From: Kalmanozyma brasiliensis GHG001
Taxonomy: Eukaryota > Basidiomycota > Ustilaginomycetes > Ustilaginales
DNA length: 64,000 nucleotides
NCBI RefSeq assembly: GCF_000497045.1
Contig: NW_015961990.1
Coordinates: 434,001-498,000, forward strand
Reading direction: 5' to 3'
Shown here: one piece after another, positions 29,209 through 38,452 of the stretch
Position numbering within the stretch: position 1 is the stretch's first letter
Layout: each line of letters opens with the position of its first letter
Translations under genes and position numbers: made by a program
Notes under the pieces: model-generated
Told to the model about the DNA's origin: nothing
The model's database searches: none
Seen by the model: only the letters and a program-made list of their open reading frames with translations

Positions 29209-29897
29209 TCAAAGCTCCTCGAGCACAACACCCTCCACGGTAATAAGCAGCTTGTCCGTGCAGAACCGCTTTCCCGTCTCCTCGTGGTTGAGCGTATCGA
29301 GCTCCCTCTCGCCCGGCTTCTGACCAACGCTGAGCCTGTGCTTCGACTTCCATCTGCTGAGCGTGACATTGTAGCACCCATCGGCAGCATCATAATTCAT
29401 ATACCGAAAACGTAGCGCGCTGTCGACGTCAAAGGTGATCGTGAAGGCAACGGAGGGATCTCGCATCGTAAAGGCTGTACATACAACAATATCAACTTGG
29501 TCAAAATCTGGTCTTCTCCAGGGAGAGGGACGGGGGCTGACGTACAATGAGCAATGCTGTCCGCAACAATCACGTGCTCGGTCATGTTGAGGGGCTCGTG
29601 CCATGGCTCGACGATCTTGGCCTGCATGGTGGTTCCGACGAGCTCGAAGCAGGGACCCTTGCCTTCGTTACAGCGGGACGTGTACGCATCGGAATCGATG
29701 ATCAGTGGCGTGGGTTCGAGACAGGGTTTGGCGTAGCTTTGCTCGAGCAGCCCGGCGGAAGGGGAACGCTGGAGGTCGGGTGTCAGCTGAGGTCCTATAC
29801 CGTCGTGCGGAGGAAGTCTTGCAGCCTGCGAAGGAGGTAGGAGGCAGACCACGATGGAGAAGAGAGTCGCCGTCAATCGAAGGAAGATGGTCTTCAT
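29209..29897 (-). CDS. Secreted five-cysteine family protein 2 (205 aa)
   Basis: Two exons on the minus strand, 29546-29897 and 29209-29474, give 205 residues. The 71-nt intron (GTACGT...TACAG) is phase 1, at the same place as in family protein 1. The signal peptide is M-K-T-I-F-L-R-L with a hydrophobic core ending S-Q-A-A near residue 25. Cysteine pattern: C-x16-C-x6-C (P-C-F), then F-T-M-R-D-P after the splice site, G-C-Y-N-V-T, and K-R-F-C. Two N-glycosylation sites (N-M-T, N-V-T) are present. Family members 1 and 2 share T-L-x-x-x-E-T-G-K-R, so they are the closest pair, in tandem on one strand. The Met at 30008 is rejected because it lies upstream of the signal peptide. Confidence 0.82.
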
Positions 29898-30483
29898 CGT
29901 CGCTGCAGCTGTACTGGTGGCTCCTTCAAGTGTTCCTTGGAAAAGAGAGATAGGGAAGCGGGAGCGGGGAGGGAGGACAACGAAGCAAAGATGTTGCCAG
30001 AAGAACACCTATGATTGTGTCTTTGCCAATGTTTGCTCTTCGCCAAACAGAAAGGAATGTTGCCAAGGGGCTGAAACCCTGCAGATCAATGGGAAGATCG
30101 CTTCATCTCGCATCGTTGCTGTGTTTGCGTTGTTGGTGGGCTTCGGTCAGGGGAGGTGAGCGATCGTTCTGTTGGCCTACGTCTCCCGATTTGCAGACTC
30201 TGCCGGGCCGAGATACTCGAGAGTCGGTGATCTGTGTCAAAGCAAGCCATGGTGGGGCCTCATTTGCGCATAAGACGACGTCGGAGGGGCAAGAGTCGTT
30301 TGTTACGCTCGAGCGGCATATCTCATATCTGTGACAGTGGGAGAGTGCTCTCATTCCAAGCCACGACATCTCTGGTCGACCCTCGATTGTTATCACTTAC
30401 TTTCATTGAGCACGCCTATCGACCTTCAAAAGGGAGCGCCGACATTCTACGCCCCCCTGTCTCCTACTCTCTCACCATCTGAA
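29898..30483. promoter_or_regulatory. Divergent promoter region, secreted family genes 2 and 3
   Basis: These 586 bases lie between divergent starts of two paralogues. No convincing TATA box is seen on either side. No further gene. Confidence 0.45.
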
Positions 30484-31125
30484 ATGCTAGCCCGCATCAT
30501 GCCTTGCCTTCCTAGCATCTCGGCCTCACTCCTGCTGCTCATTGGCCTGACGGCCATTCGCACGCACGCATGGCAGCCCATGGGCACTGAGCCCGGCTGT
30601 CCTGCCTATAGCACGCTCCTCCCGCGCAATGCCGAATATCGCAAGCACTGCGAAGGACCCGATTCCGACCCGCACTGGCCCTGTTTCACGCTCTGGTATG
30701 GCGATTTGGGCAGCGTCACCGCCATCCTACCCGGCGGCGACACTGTCCCGGACGACCACTTTCTCCTCAAAGATGGGAACAAGATCGGTAAGTCCTTGCC
30801 CCTTCCCGTCACTCTCTGGAAGAAGTAGACGCGAGCTGACAGACCCCCCGGTGTGGACACAGACTTTACGACTCGTGATCCGAAACAGCCCTTCACGCTG
30901 AGCTGGCTGTTCGACGACGTCGAGCTAGCCTACGACAACTTTGACGCGGGCAGCGGGTGCTATCGCATCACCCTCCGACATCAGAGCCACAGCCGTCGTC
31001 GCATCTGGGTCTCGGACGAGCACGGTAAGGACAGAGACATCGACACAGACCATCATGGCGAGACGAGCAAGACGCTCTGCGACAAGTGGGTGCATGTGCA
31101 CGTCAAGGAGGATGGGGGGACCTAA
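30484..31125 (+). CDS. Secreted five-cysteine family protein 3 (188 aa)
   Basis: Two exons, 30484-30787 and 30863-31125, give 188 residues. The 75-nt intron (GTAAGT...ACACAG) is phase 1, matching family proteins 1 and 2. Residues 1-29 are a signal peptide (M-L-A-R-I-M-P-C, Leu-rich core, T-H-A). Cysteine pattern: C-x16-C-x10-C (P-C-F), F-T-T-R-D-P after the splice site, G-C-Y-R-I-T, and L-C-D-K-W. The cysteines, the D-P block and the D-K-W/G-K-W end align with the other two members, while most other positions differ, which points to fast divergence. Met at 30499 is an alternative start. It is convergent with the FAD oxidoreductase, 63 bases away. Confidence 0.82.
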
Positions 31126-31188
31126 ATGGTTGGCTTGGAGTGTGTCTAATGCATTGGCTCTGCGTTCCTCGCCTACTGGTGTGAGGTG

Positions 31189-32814
31189 TCATGTCACGGT
31201 GCAGCAGCTAGCGTGTTTGCCTGATGTACCAGACTTGCGGTCAATCTCACCTTGCATCCCCTTCTCTTCGAGTGCCGCATAAGCAGATGTGGAATGTGCC
31301 TTCTCCACCCGCATCTCCGCTTCCACCGGCGTCGCCTCTCGGTCAACCTTCTCCGGCGACATCGCCCGCCCCGCCATGGTGAGACAGCAATCCGGAAACC
31401 CCCCGCCCTTCCTCCATCCCCTCCCCTCAGCATCAGCGCCAATCATCTCAGCAACCACCTTCGCACAGCCCCACGCTCTAGTCATACCATGACCGCTGTA
31501 CCCCGCCGCGAGGTACTCTTTCCCTCTCCGTCCGTCCACCGGTCCCACGAGTGGATCTTTGCTCTTCGTATACCCCATGATGCCCGTCCATTCTCTCTCT
31601 ACGTCCTCGCCGTACGAGGTCGGGAAAGTCTTGGCCAACCACGGATGTAAAAAGTCCGACACCTCGTGGTTGAGCTTTGAATCGTCGGCTACGCCCCATT
31701 CGCGTCCGGTAGCGTGCTCCCGACCGCCACCGAAGATGTACAGCCCAGACTTGGAGGCGGGACGGGCATGGCCATATTCATACCCTCCACCGGCGCTCAG
31801 TCCCATGCCCCATCTCGCCCCACTTTTGGGCGGGACAGCGACGACCTGCGCGCGAGTGGGGATGATCGTCCCGCTCAACTCGGGCAGCAGGTGCGAAGCG
31901 TACCCGTTGGTGGCGTGCACGACGTACCTCGCCTCGATCTCGCCTTTCGCAGTCGATAGAATCGTTCCTGTGACCGAGGCTCTGGTTTGGAGCACCGGAA
32001 GGTGCGTTACGAGGTTCAACGCGATCCCTTTCTCCCTGGCTAGCCGTTGTGCTCGCTTGAACATGACAATGACCAACAAACGAGGGTGCAGCGTGGCCCC
32101 TGGTATCTCGTACACCGCAACCACCCCTGCTGGCCGGTTCATGCGTCGATCCACCTCGTCTGTCGGCACGCGCCGCACCTGGTTGACGAACCTGCCCAGC
32201 CCCGCATGCTCACCCGCTTGCCCGAGCGAGTGCTCGAAAGCCTCCACCTCGGCGTGCGAGAAGCACAGGTGCCAGTTGGACTCGTCTGTGAACCCAACCA
32301 CCTTGTCGGCTTGCTCGGCGACGATGAGAGCGCGAATGGCTGCAGCTGTATCCGACTCGAATTGCAGGATCTGTTCTACCACCGCAGCGGTGGATGTTTT
32401 GACCTCGTCGTCGGTTAGACTAGACGCGACTTTCCCGAGCAGGTGATTTGGATTGGCAGCAAGATCCGTGTATGCGAGAGCTGAGACAGCTGTGAGATGA
32501 CCACCGTTTCGGCCCGTAGCACCGGTGCAGAAGCCGCGCGCCTCGATCAGCGTGATCGACGAGATGGACGATGGCGCTGCTTCGACAAGATGAAGCGCTG
32601 TGGAGACGCCAGTAATGCCCGCCCCGATGATGACCACGTCCGAGTGACTGGGAAGTGTCTCGAGCGAGGACGGAAGCTGGTCTTCAGACGTGCTGGCCAT
32701 CCAGTAGCTCACAGTGGCCTTGTCGGAGGACGAAGGAAGAGGAGATGGTGTATGCGCTACATTGTCGATACCGATGGTCGAGATGTCGACGTACTCTTGC
32801 TCGTTCAGGGGCAT
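31189..32814 (-). CDS. FAD-dependent oxidoreductase, DAO family
   Basis: An intronless ORF of 541 residues. The dinucleotide-binding motif V-V-I-I-G-A-G-I-T-G is at residues ~60-69, followed by the E-A-R and G-A-T-G-R-N-G-G-H stretch typical of the glycine/D-amino-acid oxidase (DAO) superfamily. A C-terminal FAD motif with A-A-G-Y-S-G-H-G-M-T lies near residue 440. Such proteins oxidise amines, amino acids or their derivatives; the substrate cannot be read from the sequence. The C terminus ends in a Ser/Cys-rich tail (S-C-C-T-V-T). No signal peptide. Divergent from the crotonase gene. Confidence 0.9.
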   Translation of the reverse strand: MPLNEQEYVDISTIGIDNVAHTPSPLPSSSDKATVSYWMASTSEDQLPSSLETLPSHSDVVIIGAGITGVSTALHLVEAAPSSISSITLIEARGFCTGATGRNGGHLTAVSALAYTDLAANPNHLLGKVASSLTDDEVKTSTAAVVEQILQFESDTAAAIRALIVAEQADKVVGFTDESNWHLCFSHAEVEAFEHSLGQAGEHAGLGRFVNQVRRVPTDEVDRRMNRPAGVVAVYEIPGATLHPRLLVIVMFKRAQRLAREKGIALNLVTHLPVLQTRASVTGTILSTAKGEIEARYVVHATNGYASHLLPELSGTIIPTRAQVVAVPPKSGARWGMGLSAGGGYEYGHARPASKSGLYIFGGGREHATGREWGVADDSKLNHEVSDFLHPWLAKTFPTSYGEDVEREWTGIMGYTKSKDPLVGPVDGRRGKEYLAAGYSGHGMTRAWGCAKVVAEMIGADAEGRGWRKGGGFPDCCLTMAGRAMSPEKVDREATPVEAEMRVEKAHSTSAYAALEEKGMQGEIDRKSGTSGKHASCCTVT

Positions 32815-33273
32815 TGGTGCGAGGCGAATGCTGAATGTGAGCTCTCGAGAGCGGCTCGCAGTGATGGTCAGGGCAAGATAAGCTCCGGCCTGTCAGATGT
32901 CATGTTTCAGGGTCCAAGCATGGCTTGCAGAGCCGGTTTGGATGCCGCTGCCAACCGGCCGAGAGCTGCCCGAGCTGGAGGGCCGTGCTTTCCTCTCTCC
33001 CTCATTATGCGACGATGCAAGCATTCATACTTCATCTCAGGGCAAAGCTCTGATACTAGCACCATGTATCGGTTCTCCACGATCTCTCTGGCGTTGTTGC
33101 GCCGCGAAGGCGTTACCCGTGAGGAGGGAAGCGTTGGTCAGTGCCCGAAACCCCTGAAAGGAACGCGCGAGAGACTCCCTTCCGGCAAGCTGGCGCGCCG
33201 GTCAGCCGAGCCGCAACATAATTCCGCATTTCACGCTCCCATCTTGCTTCCTTCCCTACCCCACACTCACTAG
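32815..33273. promoter_or_regulatory. Divergent promoter region, FAD oxidoreductase/crotonase
   Basis: These 459 bases lie between two divergent metabolic genes. No clear TATA box or other gene. Confidence 0.4.
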
Positions 33274-34245
33274 ATGTTTCGCCCCCTCCTCTCCCTTCGA
33301 CCACTTGGCGCAACCACCATCCGAGCAACCATCCTCGCCCGAGCATCGCAACTTCGACGACAGTCGACCGTCTCCAAGCCGTTTGTCCTATTCGATCCCG
33401 CTCGCGTACCCCGCTACCACCCCGATAAGCCGTCCGCAGCGATGAAGTCGTACACGCAGCACTTTCCCTCCGAATCCGCGCCCCTCGTTCGACTGGACTT
33501 CAACGGCGACACCCGCATCTGGGTGCTAACCTTCCTTGGCAAGGAAACGCCTGACAATCGGCTCACGCACAAGTTCATTGCGGAAGGTCTGCTTCTCGCC
33601 CTCTCCCACGTCGAACAACGATGGGCGGAGATGCTCAACTCGGGCGAATCCGACCAGGGAGCAGCACTCATCTCTACCGGTGGCACCGATGCCTCTGCCA
33701 AGATCTACTCCAACGGCCTCGATTTCGAAAAAGCCATCGAGGACCCAAGCTTCTTTGATACGCATCTCAACAATCTCTATGAGAAACTCCTCACTTTCCC
33801 CATCCCGACGATCGCCGCGTTGAACGGACACGCCTTTGCGGCGGGATTCGGTCTGGCTTGCGCCCACGATTATCGGGTGATGAACGGGAAGCGCGGCTAC
33901 CTGTGCATGAACGAGATCGATTTCGGTGCTCCCTTGCCGCATGGACTGCAACAGGCGCTGGCGAGCAAGATCGCCGATCAGCGGACCATGAGGAAGATCG
34001 TTCTCGAAGGTCATCGTTTCAGCGCCAAAGAGGCGTTTGATGAGGGCTTTGTAGATGTCCTCTCCGACAGCCCCCAGGATACCTTGGACAAAGCAACAGA
34101 GTTGGCAGGGAAGTTGAAGATCAAAGCAAAGATGAACGCTTGGGGCGCCAACAAGGAGGTGGTGTATGCCCAGGCGATCAAGGTGTGCAGGACCAAGCAC
34201 GATGTTGCTACCGAGGCGCTCTATGCCCCTCGCGCCAAGTACTAG
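33274..34245 (+). CDS. Mitochondrial enoyl-CoA isomerase/hydratase (crotonase family)
   Basis: An intronless ORF of 323 residues. The first ~35 residues are rich in Arg, Leu, Ser and Thr without acids, as in a mitochondrial presequence. The crotonase core shows the oxyanion-hole stretch N-G-H-A-F-A-A-G-F-G-L and the segment C-M-N-E-I-D-F-G with Glu214. That E-I-D pattern resembles delta3,delta2-enoyl-CoA isomerases, which shift double bonds during beta-oxidation of unsaturated fatty acids. Hydratase activity cannot be excluded. No peroxisomal S-K-L-type end is present (it ends A-K-Y). Confidence 0.85.
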   Translation: MFRPLLSLRPLGATTIRATILARASQLRRQSTVSKPFVLFDPARVPRYHPDKPSAAMKSYTQHFPSESAPLVRLDFNGDTRIWVLTFLGKETPDNRLTHKFIAEGLLLALSHVEQRWAEMLNSGESDQGAALISTGGTDASAKIYSNGLDFEKAIEDPSFFDTHLNNLYEKLLTFPIPTIAALNGHAFAAGFGLACAHDYRVMNGKRGYLCMNEIDFGAPLPHGLQQALASKIADQRTMRKIVLEGHRFSAKEAFDEGFVDVLSDSPQDTLDKATELAGKLKIKAKMNAWGANKEVVYAQAIKVCRTKHDVATEALYAPRAKY

Positions 34246-34328
34246 GTTTCGCTCGTGATAATGTCATGTCGTTCTTCGTTCAGACCAGATCCATGTGCTG
34301 TGTGAATGAGATTGAAGAGATGTGTGAG

Positions 34329-35021
34329 TCACATGTGACATGCGAGACCGCTATCTTGCGTCGAACCGCTCCAGAGCGCTCCGAGGTCTCGGTTGAACAG
34401 GTAGTGTCCCAACCCCGCGCCTGTCGTTCGCAAAAGGCAAGCCTTGTCAGCAATCATATCAGTTTCCCTCGTCGATGTGATGGGATGCTTACCAACGATG
34501 ATTGCGCCAATGACCCAGCCATTGAACGTCATGCTGATCAGCATCAGTCCGAAACTCATGCCGACGCTCGTTGCGTACAACACCGATCTCCAGATTTGGG
34601 TTCTTCTTCTTGTCTCCAGTGGTTTGACCCAGCTTGGTCTTGCTCCCTCGCGTCTTGGTTTCGGCCCGTTGCCCGTGCGTCTCTCCCCAATGCCACTGCC
34701 AGCACGGCCCGCAGTGGTCGGTAGTACCGACGCGCGCCGTCGATGGCTTCCCACCCCAGACGAAGAAGAACGCGCCAGCCTCGCATCCAACCGTCGAATG
34801 TACAACCGCAGATACTCGTACGCCACTGCGGACAAGGAGATGATTAAAAGGGAGAGATAGAGCGAGAGAGGCGTGGTGATGCGCCAGGACGAGGTGAGGA
34901 TGCAAATGTTGGTGGTGGCCCAGTTCCAGGTCATGGACATGTTGCAGCTGTCGTGCGACATGCCGCCGTGGTCCATGCCTCCGTGAGGCATCCCGCCGTG
35001 ATCCATGCCGCCATGGTTCAT
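34329..35021 (-). CDS. Ctr-family copper transporter
   Basis: Two exons on the minus strand, 34493-35021 and 34329-34420, give 206 residues. The N terminus is a repeated Met/His/Gly copper-binding tract (M-x-H-G-G-M units). Three membrane segments follow, with M-L-I-S-M as the M-x-x-x-M of TM2. The long basic loop between TM1 and TM2 is normal for fungal Ctr proteins. The intron (34421-34492, GTAAGC...GACAG, branch site TGCTGAC) is phase 1, and splicing restores the TM3 motif G-A-G-L-G-H-Y-L. Because the intron is 72 nt with no stop, an unspliced 230-residue reading is also open. The C terminus ends C-H-M, a possible copper ligand. Role: high-affinity Cu(I) uptake or vacuolar export. Confidence 0.9.
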   Translation of the reverse strand: MNHGGMDHGGMPHGGMDHGGMSHDSCNMSMTWNWATTNICILTSSWRITTPLSLYLSLLIISLSAVAYEYLRLYIRRLDARLARSSSSGVGSHRRRASVLPTTAGRAGSGIGERRTGNGPKPRREGARPSWVKPLETRRRTQIWRSVLYATSVGMSFGLMLISMTFNGWVIGAIIVGKHPITSTRETDMIADKACLLRTTGAGLGHYLFNRDLGALWSGSTQDSGLACHM

Positions 35022-35464
35022 CGTCTCGATGGCTCTGCTGGGTTTGTCGTCTAGCTCGTCCGGCGAGTTGTCGCTGTGCTTGGGTGAAGATCGATGCGAT
35101 GTCCCGCAATGCGCTCTGCGCCTGTATCGAAGCTACCGTTTGTCAGCTAGCGCGCAAGTCGTGGTGGTGTTGCCGTCGAGATGCAGTCGAAAGATGGTGG
35201 TCGATCGTCAAAGGGTTCGATCTCAGAATTGGCCGAAGCCCCAAAAGAAAGCTCACCGACGATCAGACCTGCTGGCGTGCATATTTCAAAATTTAGACCG
35301 GCCCGGCCATTACGAAACACCGCCCACACTTCGACCCCCGCACCCGCATGCTCCCACCATCACAGACGCACCCCGCATGTCCACACCCACACACAGACGC
35401 ACACAATGACGATACAGCATAGATAAAGAGCTTCACATTAGACAGCTCCGGTTGGGCGGAGCGC
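35022..35464. other. Intergenic region
   Basis: These 443 bases hold the copper transporter promoter and the 3' flank of the bromodomain gene. A CA-rich patch lies at ~35340-35405. I could not identify copper-response elements with confidence. Confidence 0.4.
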
Positions 35465-38452
35465 TTAGCAAAAGTAAATAGCATACCTCTCCGCCGGCAC
35501 CTGGCTGATTGGCGGGTAGGAAGGGTCAGGCTTGACCGTAATCTCAAAGACATTGATCCCGCGTTTGGGCAGCAGGCGCACTTTGCAGTACGAGTAGCCG
35601 ATCGAGGTGGCGATCTCCTCGTCGTCCTCGTCGCCGAGAAGGGCTGGGTCGATGAAGGAGTCGGCGGCGGTCCAGCTGGCGTGTGTGTGTTTGCCGTTGA
35701 ACGAGAGTTCTGGTTGCCACGGCCAGGTCAGGGAGTCGCTGTCGGCGTCGCTTATGCCGTTGACAGCAGCATCTGTAGGCTTTGCAGACGACTCACGACC
35801 ATCACCGTTGGCTTTGGCAGGAGCAGCATCTTCCATCGACACATCGCCGTCCGCAGGCGCACCCTCCACCACTTCGCTCTTGGCAACCTTCGGCTTCTGC
35901 TTCTTGTTGAGCATGCGGAGCGGGAACTCGATCGTGATGCTTGAAGCATTTGGTGGGATCTGGAGCGTGTGCTGCGTCGCAGCTCCATTCTTGATCTCGA
36001 GCGGCGGTACGGCCAGCGTCTGTCCGTCGGGCTCTTCGACCTCCATCCCAATCGCAAAGTTGGCAACCAGCGGCACACGATGTTCGATCCCCTCGATCGC
36101 AATTGGCTCCTTGGGCTCGGCCGGCAGCACGACTTCCTTGCGCTTGACAGGCGAGGGAGGCTCGCCGACAGGCATGCCACTTCCAAACGGCGAGTGAACG
36201 GCACCAGGAGTACCAGGTGGCAGCATCTGATGCATCGGCGACGGGCTGAGTCCGTGTGAGTACTGCTGCTGCTGTTGGAGCTGCCTCTGCTGCTCCAAAT
36301 ACGCCTGATGCTGCTGCTGTTGTTGTTGCTGTTGGTGTTGTTGCTGCTGTTGCTGTTGACGACGTTGCTGCTGCTGCGCCAGACGCTGTTGTTGCTGTTG
36401 GAGTGCCAATTGCTGCTGATGCTGTTGTTGCTGGAGAAGCTGCTGTTGCTGCCACTGCGGGATGGGCTGGGCGGCAAAAGCGGCAGCTTGCTGCTGTTGC
36501 GTCATGTTCTCTTGCTGGTCGTGCAACGCTTGCTTGCGCAGCATCTCCTCGTGTGCAGCGATGGCGGCTTGACGCGCAGCCGCCTCATGCTTCTTGGGTC
36601 GACCAGGTCCGACACGACGCTCCAAGAATGGATACGGATTGGACCTGCTTGGAGTGCCTTTGCCAGGCGGTCGACCGACCGGTCTTCGTCCCTCTGGTGT
36701 GGCGACAGGTCGTGGAGATGCGCTCGGCGTCATGGTCGTTCCAGGAAATTGCATGGGTCGCCCAGGCGAGCCAGCCATGCCCATGCCTGGTGGCATGCCA
36801 GGCATAGGCGACATCGAAGCAGGCGGTGGCATGGGCATCGACATGGGCATGGAGCCTGGCGTCCCCATCATCATCGGCGCGTGTGCATTTGGCGTTGACG
36901 TGGCTTGTGCCGCGGGCGAGGGTGAGCCAAACACGGCAGACGACCCAGCTGGCAGCCCATGGGCTGCCATCGCAGGCGATCCAGCAAGACCGACGGACCC
37001 GAGTCTGGACTGCGATGAGGGCTCGGGACTCTGAGATGCGCCCTCTCCGCCCGTCTTGGAAATGAGCATCTTGTATGCGTTCTTGTGCGCTTCGATGGTG
37101 CTGTTGGCAGCGAGATGAAGCGGCAGAGCCGACTGCCTCTTGTCGTCCTTTTCCAGAGTAAACCCGTCCTGCATGAGTGCGGGGATGGCCTCACGTTCAA
37201 AGTATTGTCGGATCTCCGCTGCATCTTGCCAGACGGGCGAGTCCGGAGGGTAGAAGGACATGGCGTTGTTGAGCATCAACTCGAGGTCGACAAAGAGCGC
37301 GTGCGCATTGATGTAGACTTTCTCGAAGACGCGATTGTCGATCTCACGCAGGGAGATGGGTTTGGAGATCACCTGATAGTACTGCGGATTCTCGCGTCGA
37401 TCGGGGAGTGTTTCAAAGTGCTGCACGATGGGATAGCCGCGTGTTCCAATGACGCGACGCAGGTCGTAAACAAGCTGGCGAAGGGTGGCTTTGAGACGCT
37501 TTCCTCGTTTTCCGGGACGCTTCCGACCGTCGAAGAGGCCGCCCTTTGTGAGCTTGGACGAGTCGCCGTCTTCGTCATCGTCGCCGTCAGCGTCAGCATC
37601 GTCGTCATCTGCTGCAGAGCTGGGAGTGCCAGCAGCGGTGTAGGGCTGCTGGCTTTGCTGGCGAGAGGGTGTGAAAGGCGCGTTGGATACAGCATCTCTC
37701 GAGTCGGACGGCGCCTTGGAAGTGGTGGGCATGGGTGGGATTGGCTGATCCTGCACTTCTGCTTTTGGCTGGACCTGGTCGTTGAGCTTCTGTGTTGATT
37801 TGGAAGTACGTAGTGTAATGCGTTTGGACCGGGCCGGAGTCGACGCTTCCGCACCTGAAGGAGCCCCCTCAGCGCCAGTAGCAGCAGGAGTCATGTCGGG
37901 CGGATTGGGTTCTGGTTCTGGCAATGTTTCGACGATCTGAACATAGGTGATCTTGACGAGACTGTGCAGATCCCTAGCCTTGAGCCACACGGGAGTGTCG
38001 CGTTGATTGTAGCGTTTTGCGTTGTTGCAGATGGTCTCAAAGTCGTGCTTGATGTCTGGAAGGGTGGCGTAGCGGCCAGTGGGGGTGGTGTCGTCGAGCT
38101 TGGCTTGGATCTGGTCGAGAGCCATCGGTCTCTTGATCAGGTCGAAGTAGTCCGGATAGTCATTAGCGTCGGGCAATTCGAGGAAGTATTCGTGGAGGGG
38201 AGCGCCGTCGGTGGGGTCGATGGCTTCCATCACCGTGTCCATGAGTCTTTGACCCTGCTGCGCCACTTGTCTGTGCGAAAGGCTGTGAATCCTGCGCTCG
38301 ATTGCGCCCATTCCGGCTGTGCTGGCGGTAGAGGTGCTAGCGGAAGGGGCAGCGGCTGATGCATCATCGGCTGAAGCGTCGTTGTTCCCACGCAGACGCT
38401 TACGTGGGCCATCGACGATATTGGCCGACTCGATTCCAGCGCGTCTCGACAT
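35465..38452 (-). CDS. RSC4: Tandem-bromodomain chromatin remodeller subunit (Rsc4-like)
   Basis: An intronless ORF of 995 residues. Bromodomain 1 (about residues 60-170) has the acetyl-lysine Asn in R-Y-N-Q. Bromodomain 2 (about 320-430) has F-Y-P-P-D-S-P-V-W, in which the expected Y-N is replaced by F-Y. Two AT-hook-like motifs (R-P-V-G-R-P-P-G-K near 597; G-P-G-R-P-K-K near 617) precede a Gln-rich tract (about 650-735). A conserved C-terminal region follows. With no BAH domain it fits Rsc4 better than Rsc1/2. Rsc4 tethers the RSC remodelling complex to acetylated histone H3. Start at Met38452; the upstream flank shows no alternative. Confidence 0.85.
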   Translation of the reverse strand: MSRRAGIESANIVDGPRKRLRGNNDASADDASAAAPSASTSTASTAGMGAIERRIHSLSHRQVAQQGQRLMDTVMEAIDPTDGAPLHEYFLELPDANDYPDYFDLIKRPMALDQIQAKLDDTTPTGRYATLPDIKHDFETICNNAKRYNQRDTPVWLKARDLHSLVKITYVQIVETLPEPEPNPPDMTPAATGAEGAPSGAEASTPARSKRITLRTSKSTQKLNDQVQPKAEVQDQPIPPMPTTSKAPSDSRDAVSNAPFTPSRQQSQQPYTAAGTPSSAADDDDADADGDDDEDGDSSKLTKGGLFDGRKRPGKRGKRLKATLRQLVYDLRRVIGTRGYPIVQHFETLPDRRENPQYYQVISKPISLREIDNRVFEKVYINAHALFVDLELMLNNAMSFYPPDSPVWQDAAEIRQYFEREAIPALMQDGFTLEKDDKRQSALPLHLAANSTIEAHKNAYKMLISKTGGEGASQSPEPSSQSRLGSVGLAGSPAMAAHGLPAGSSAVFGSPSPAAQATSTPNAHAPMMMGTPGSMPMSMPMPPPASMSPMPGMPPGMGMAGSPGRPMQFPGTTMTPSASPRPVATPEGRRPVGRPPGKGTPSRSNPYPFLERRVGPGRPKKHEAAARQAAIAAHEEMLRKQALHDQQENMTQQQQAAAFAAQPIPQWQQQQLLQQQQHQQQLALQQQQQRLAQQQQRRQQQQQQQHQQQQQQQQHQAYLEQQRQLQQQQQYSHGLSPSPMHQMLPPGTPGAVHSPFGSGMPVGEPPSPVKRKEVVLPAEPKEPIAIEGIEHRVPLVANFAIGMEVEEPDGQTLAVPPLEIKNGAATQHTLQIPPNASSITIEFPLRMLNKKQKPKVAKSEVVEGAPADGDVSMEDAAPAKANGDGRESSAKPTDAAVNGISDADSDSLTWPWQPELSFNGKHTHASWTAADSFIDPALLGDEDDEEIATSIGYSYCKVRLLPKRGINVFEITVKPDPSYPPISQVPAERYAIYFC
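36255..36500. repeat. CAG/CAA-type repeat encoding polyglutamine
   Basis: A ~245-base imperfect trinucleotide tract (CTG/TTG on the + strand) encodes most of the Gln-rich segment of the Rsc4-like protein. Such tracts vary in length between strains. Confidence 0.9.

Noticed and set aside
34489..35109. 206-codon His/Arg-rich ORF overlapping the copper transporter
   Set aside because: It is the Met/His repeat region read in another frame; the Ctr frame has the three membrane segments and the M-x-x-x-M motif.
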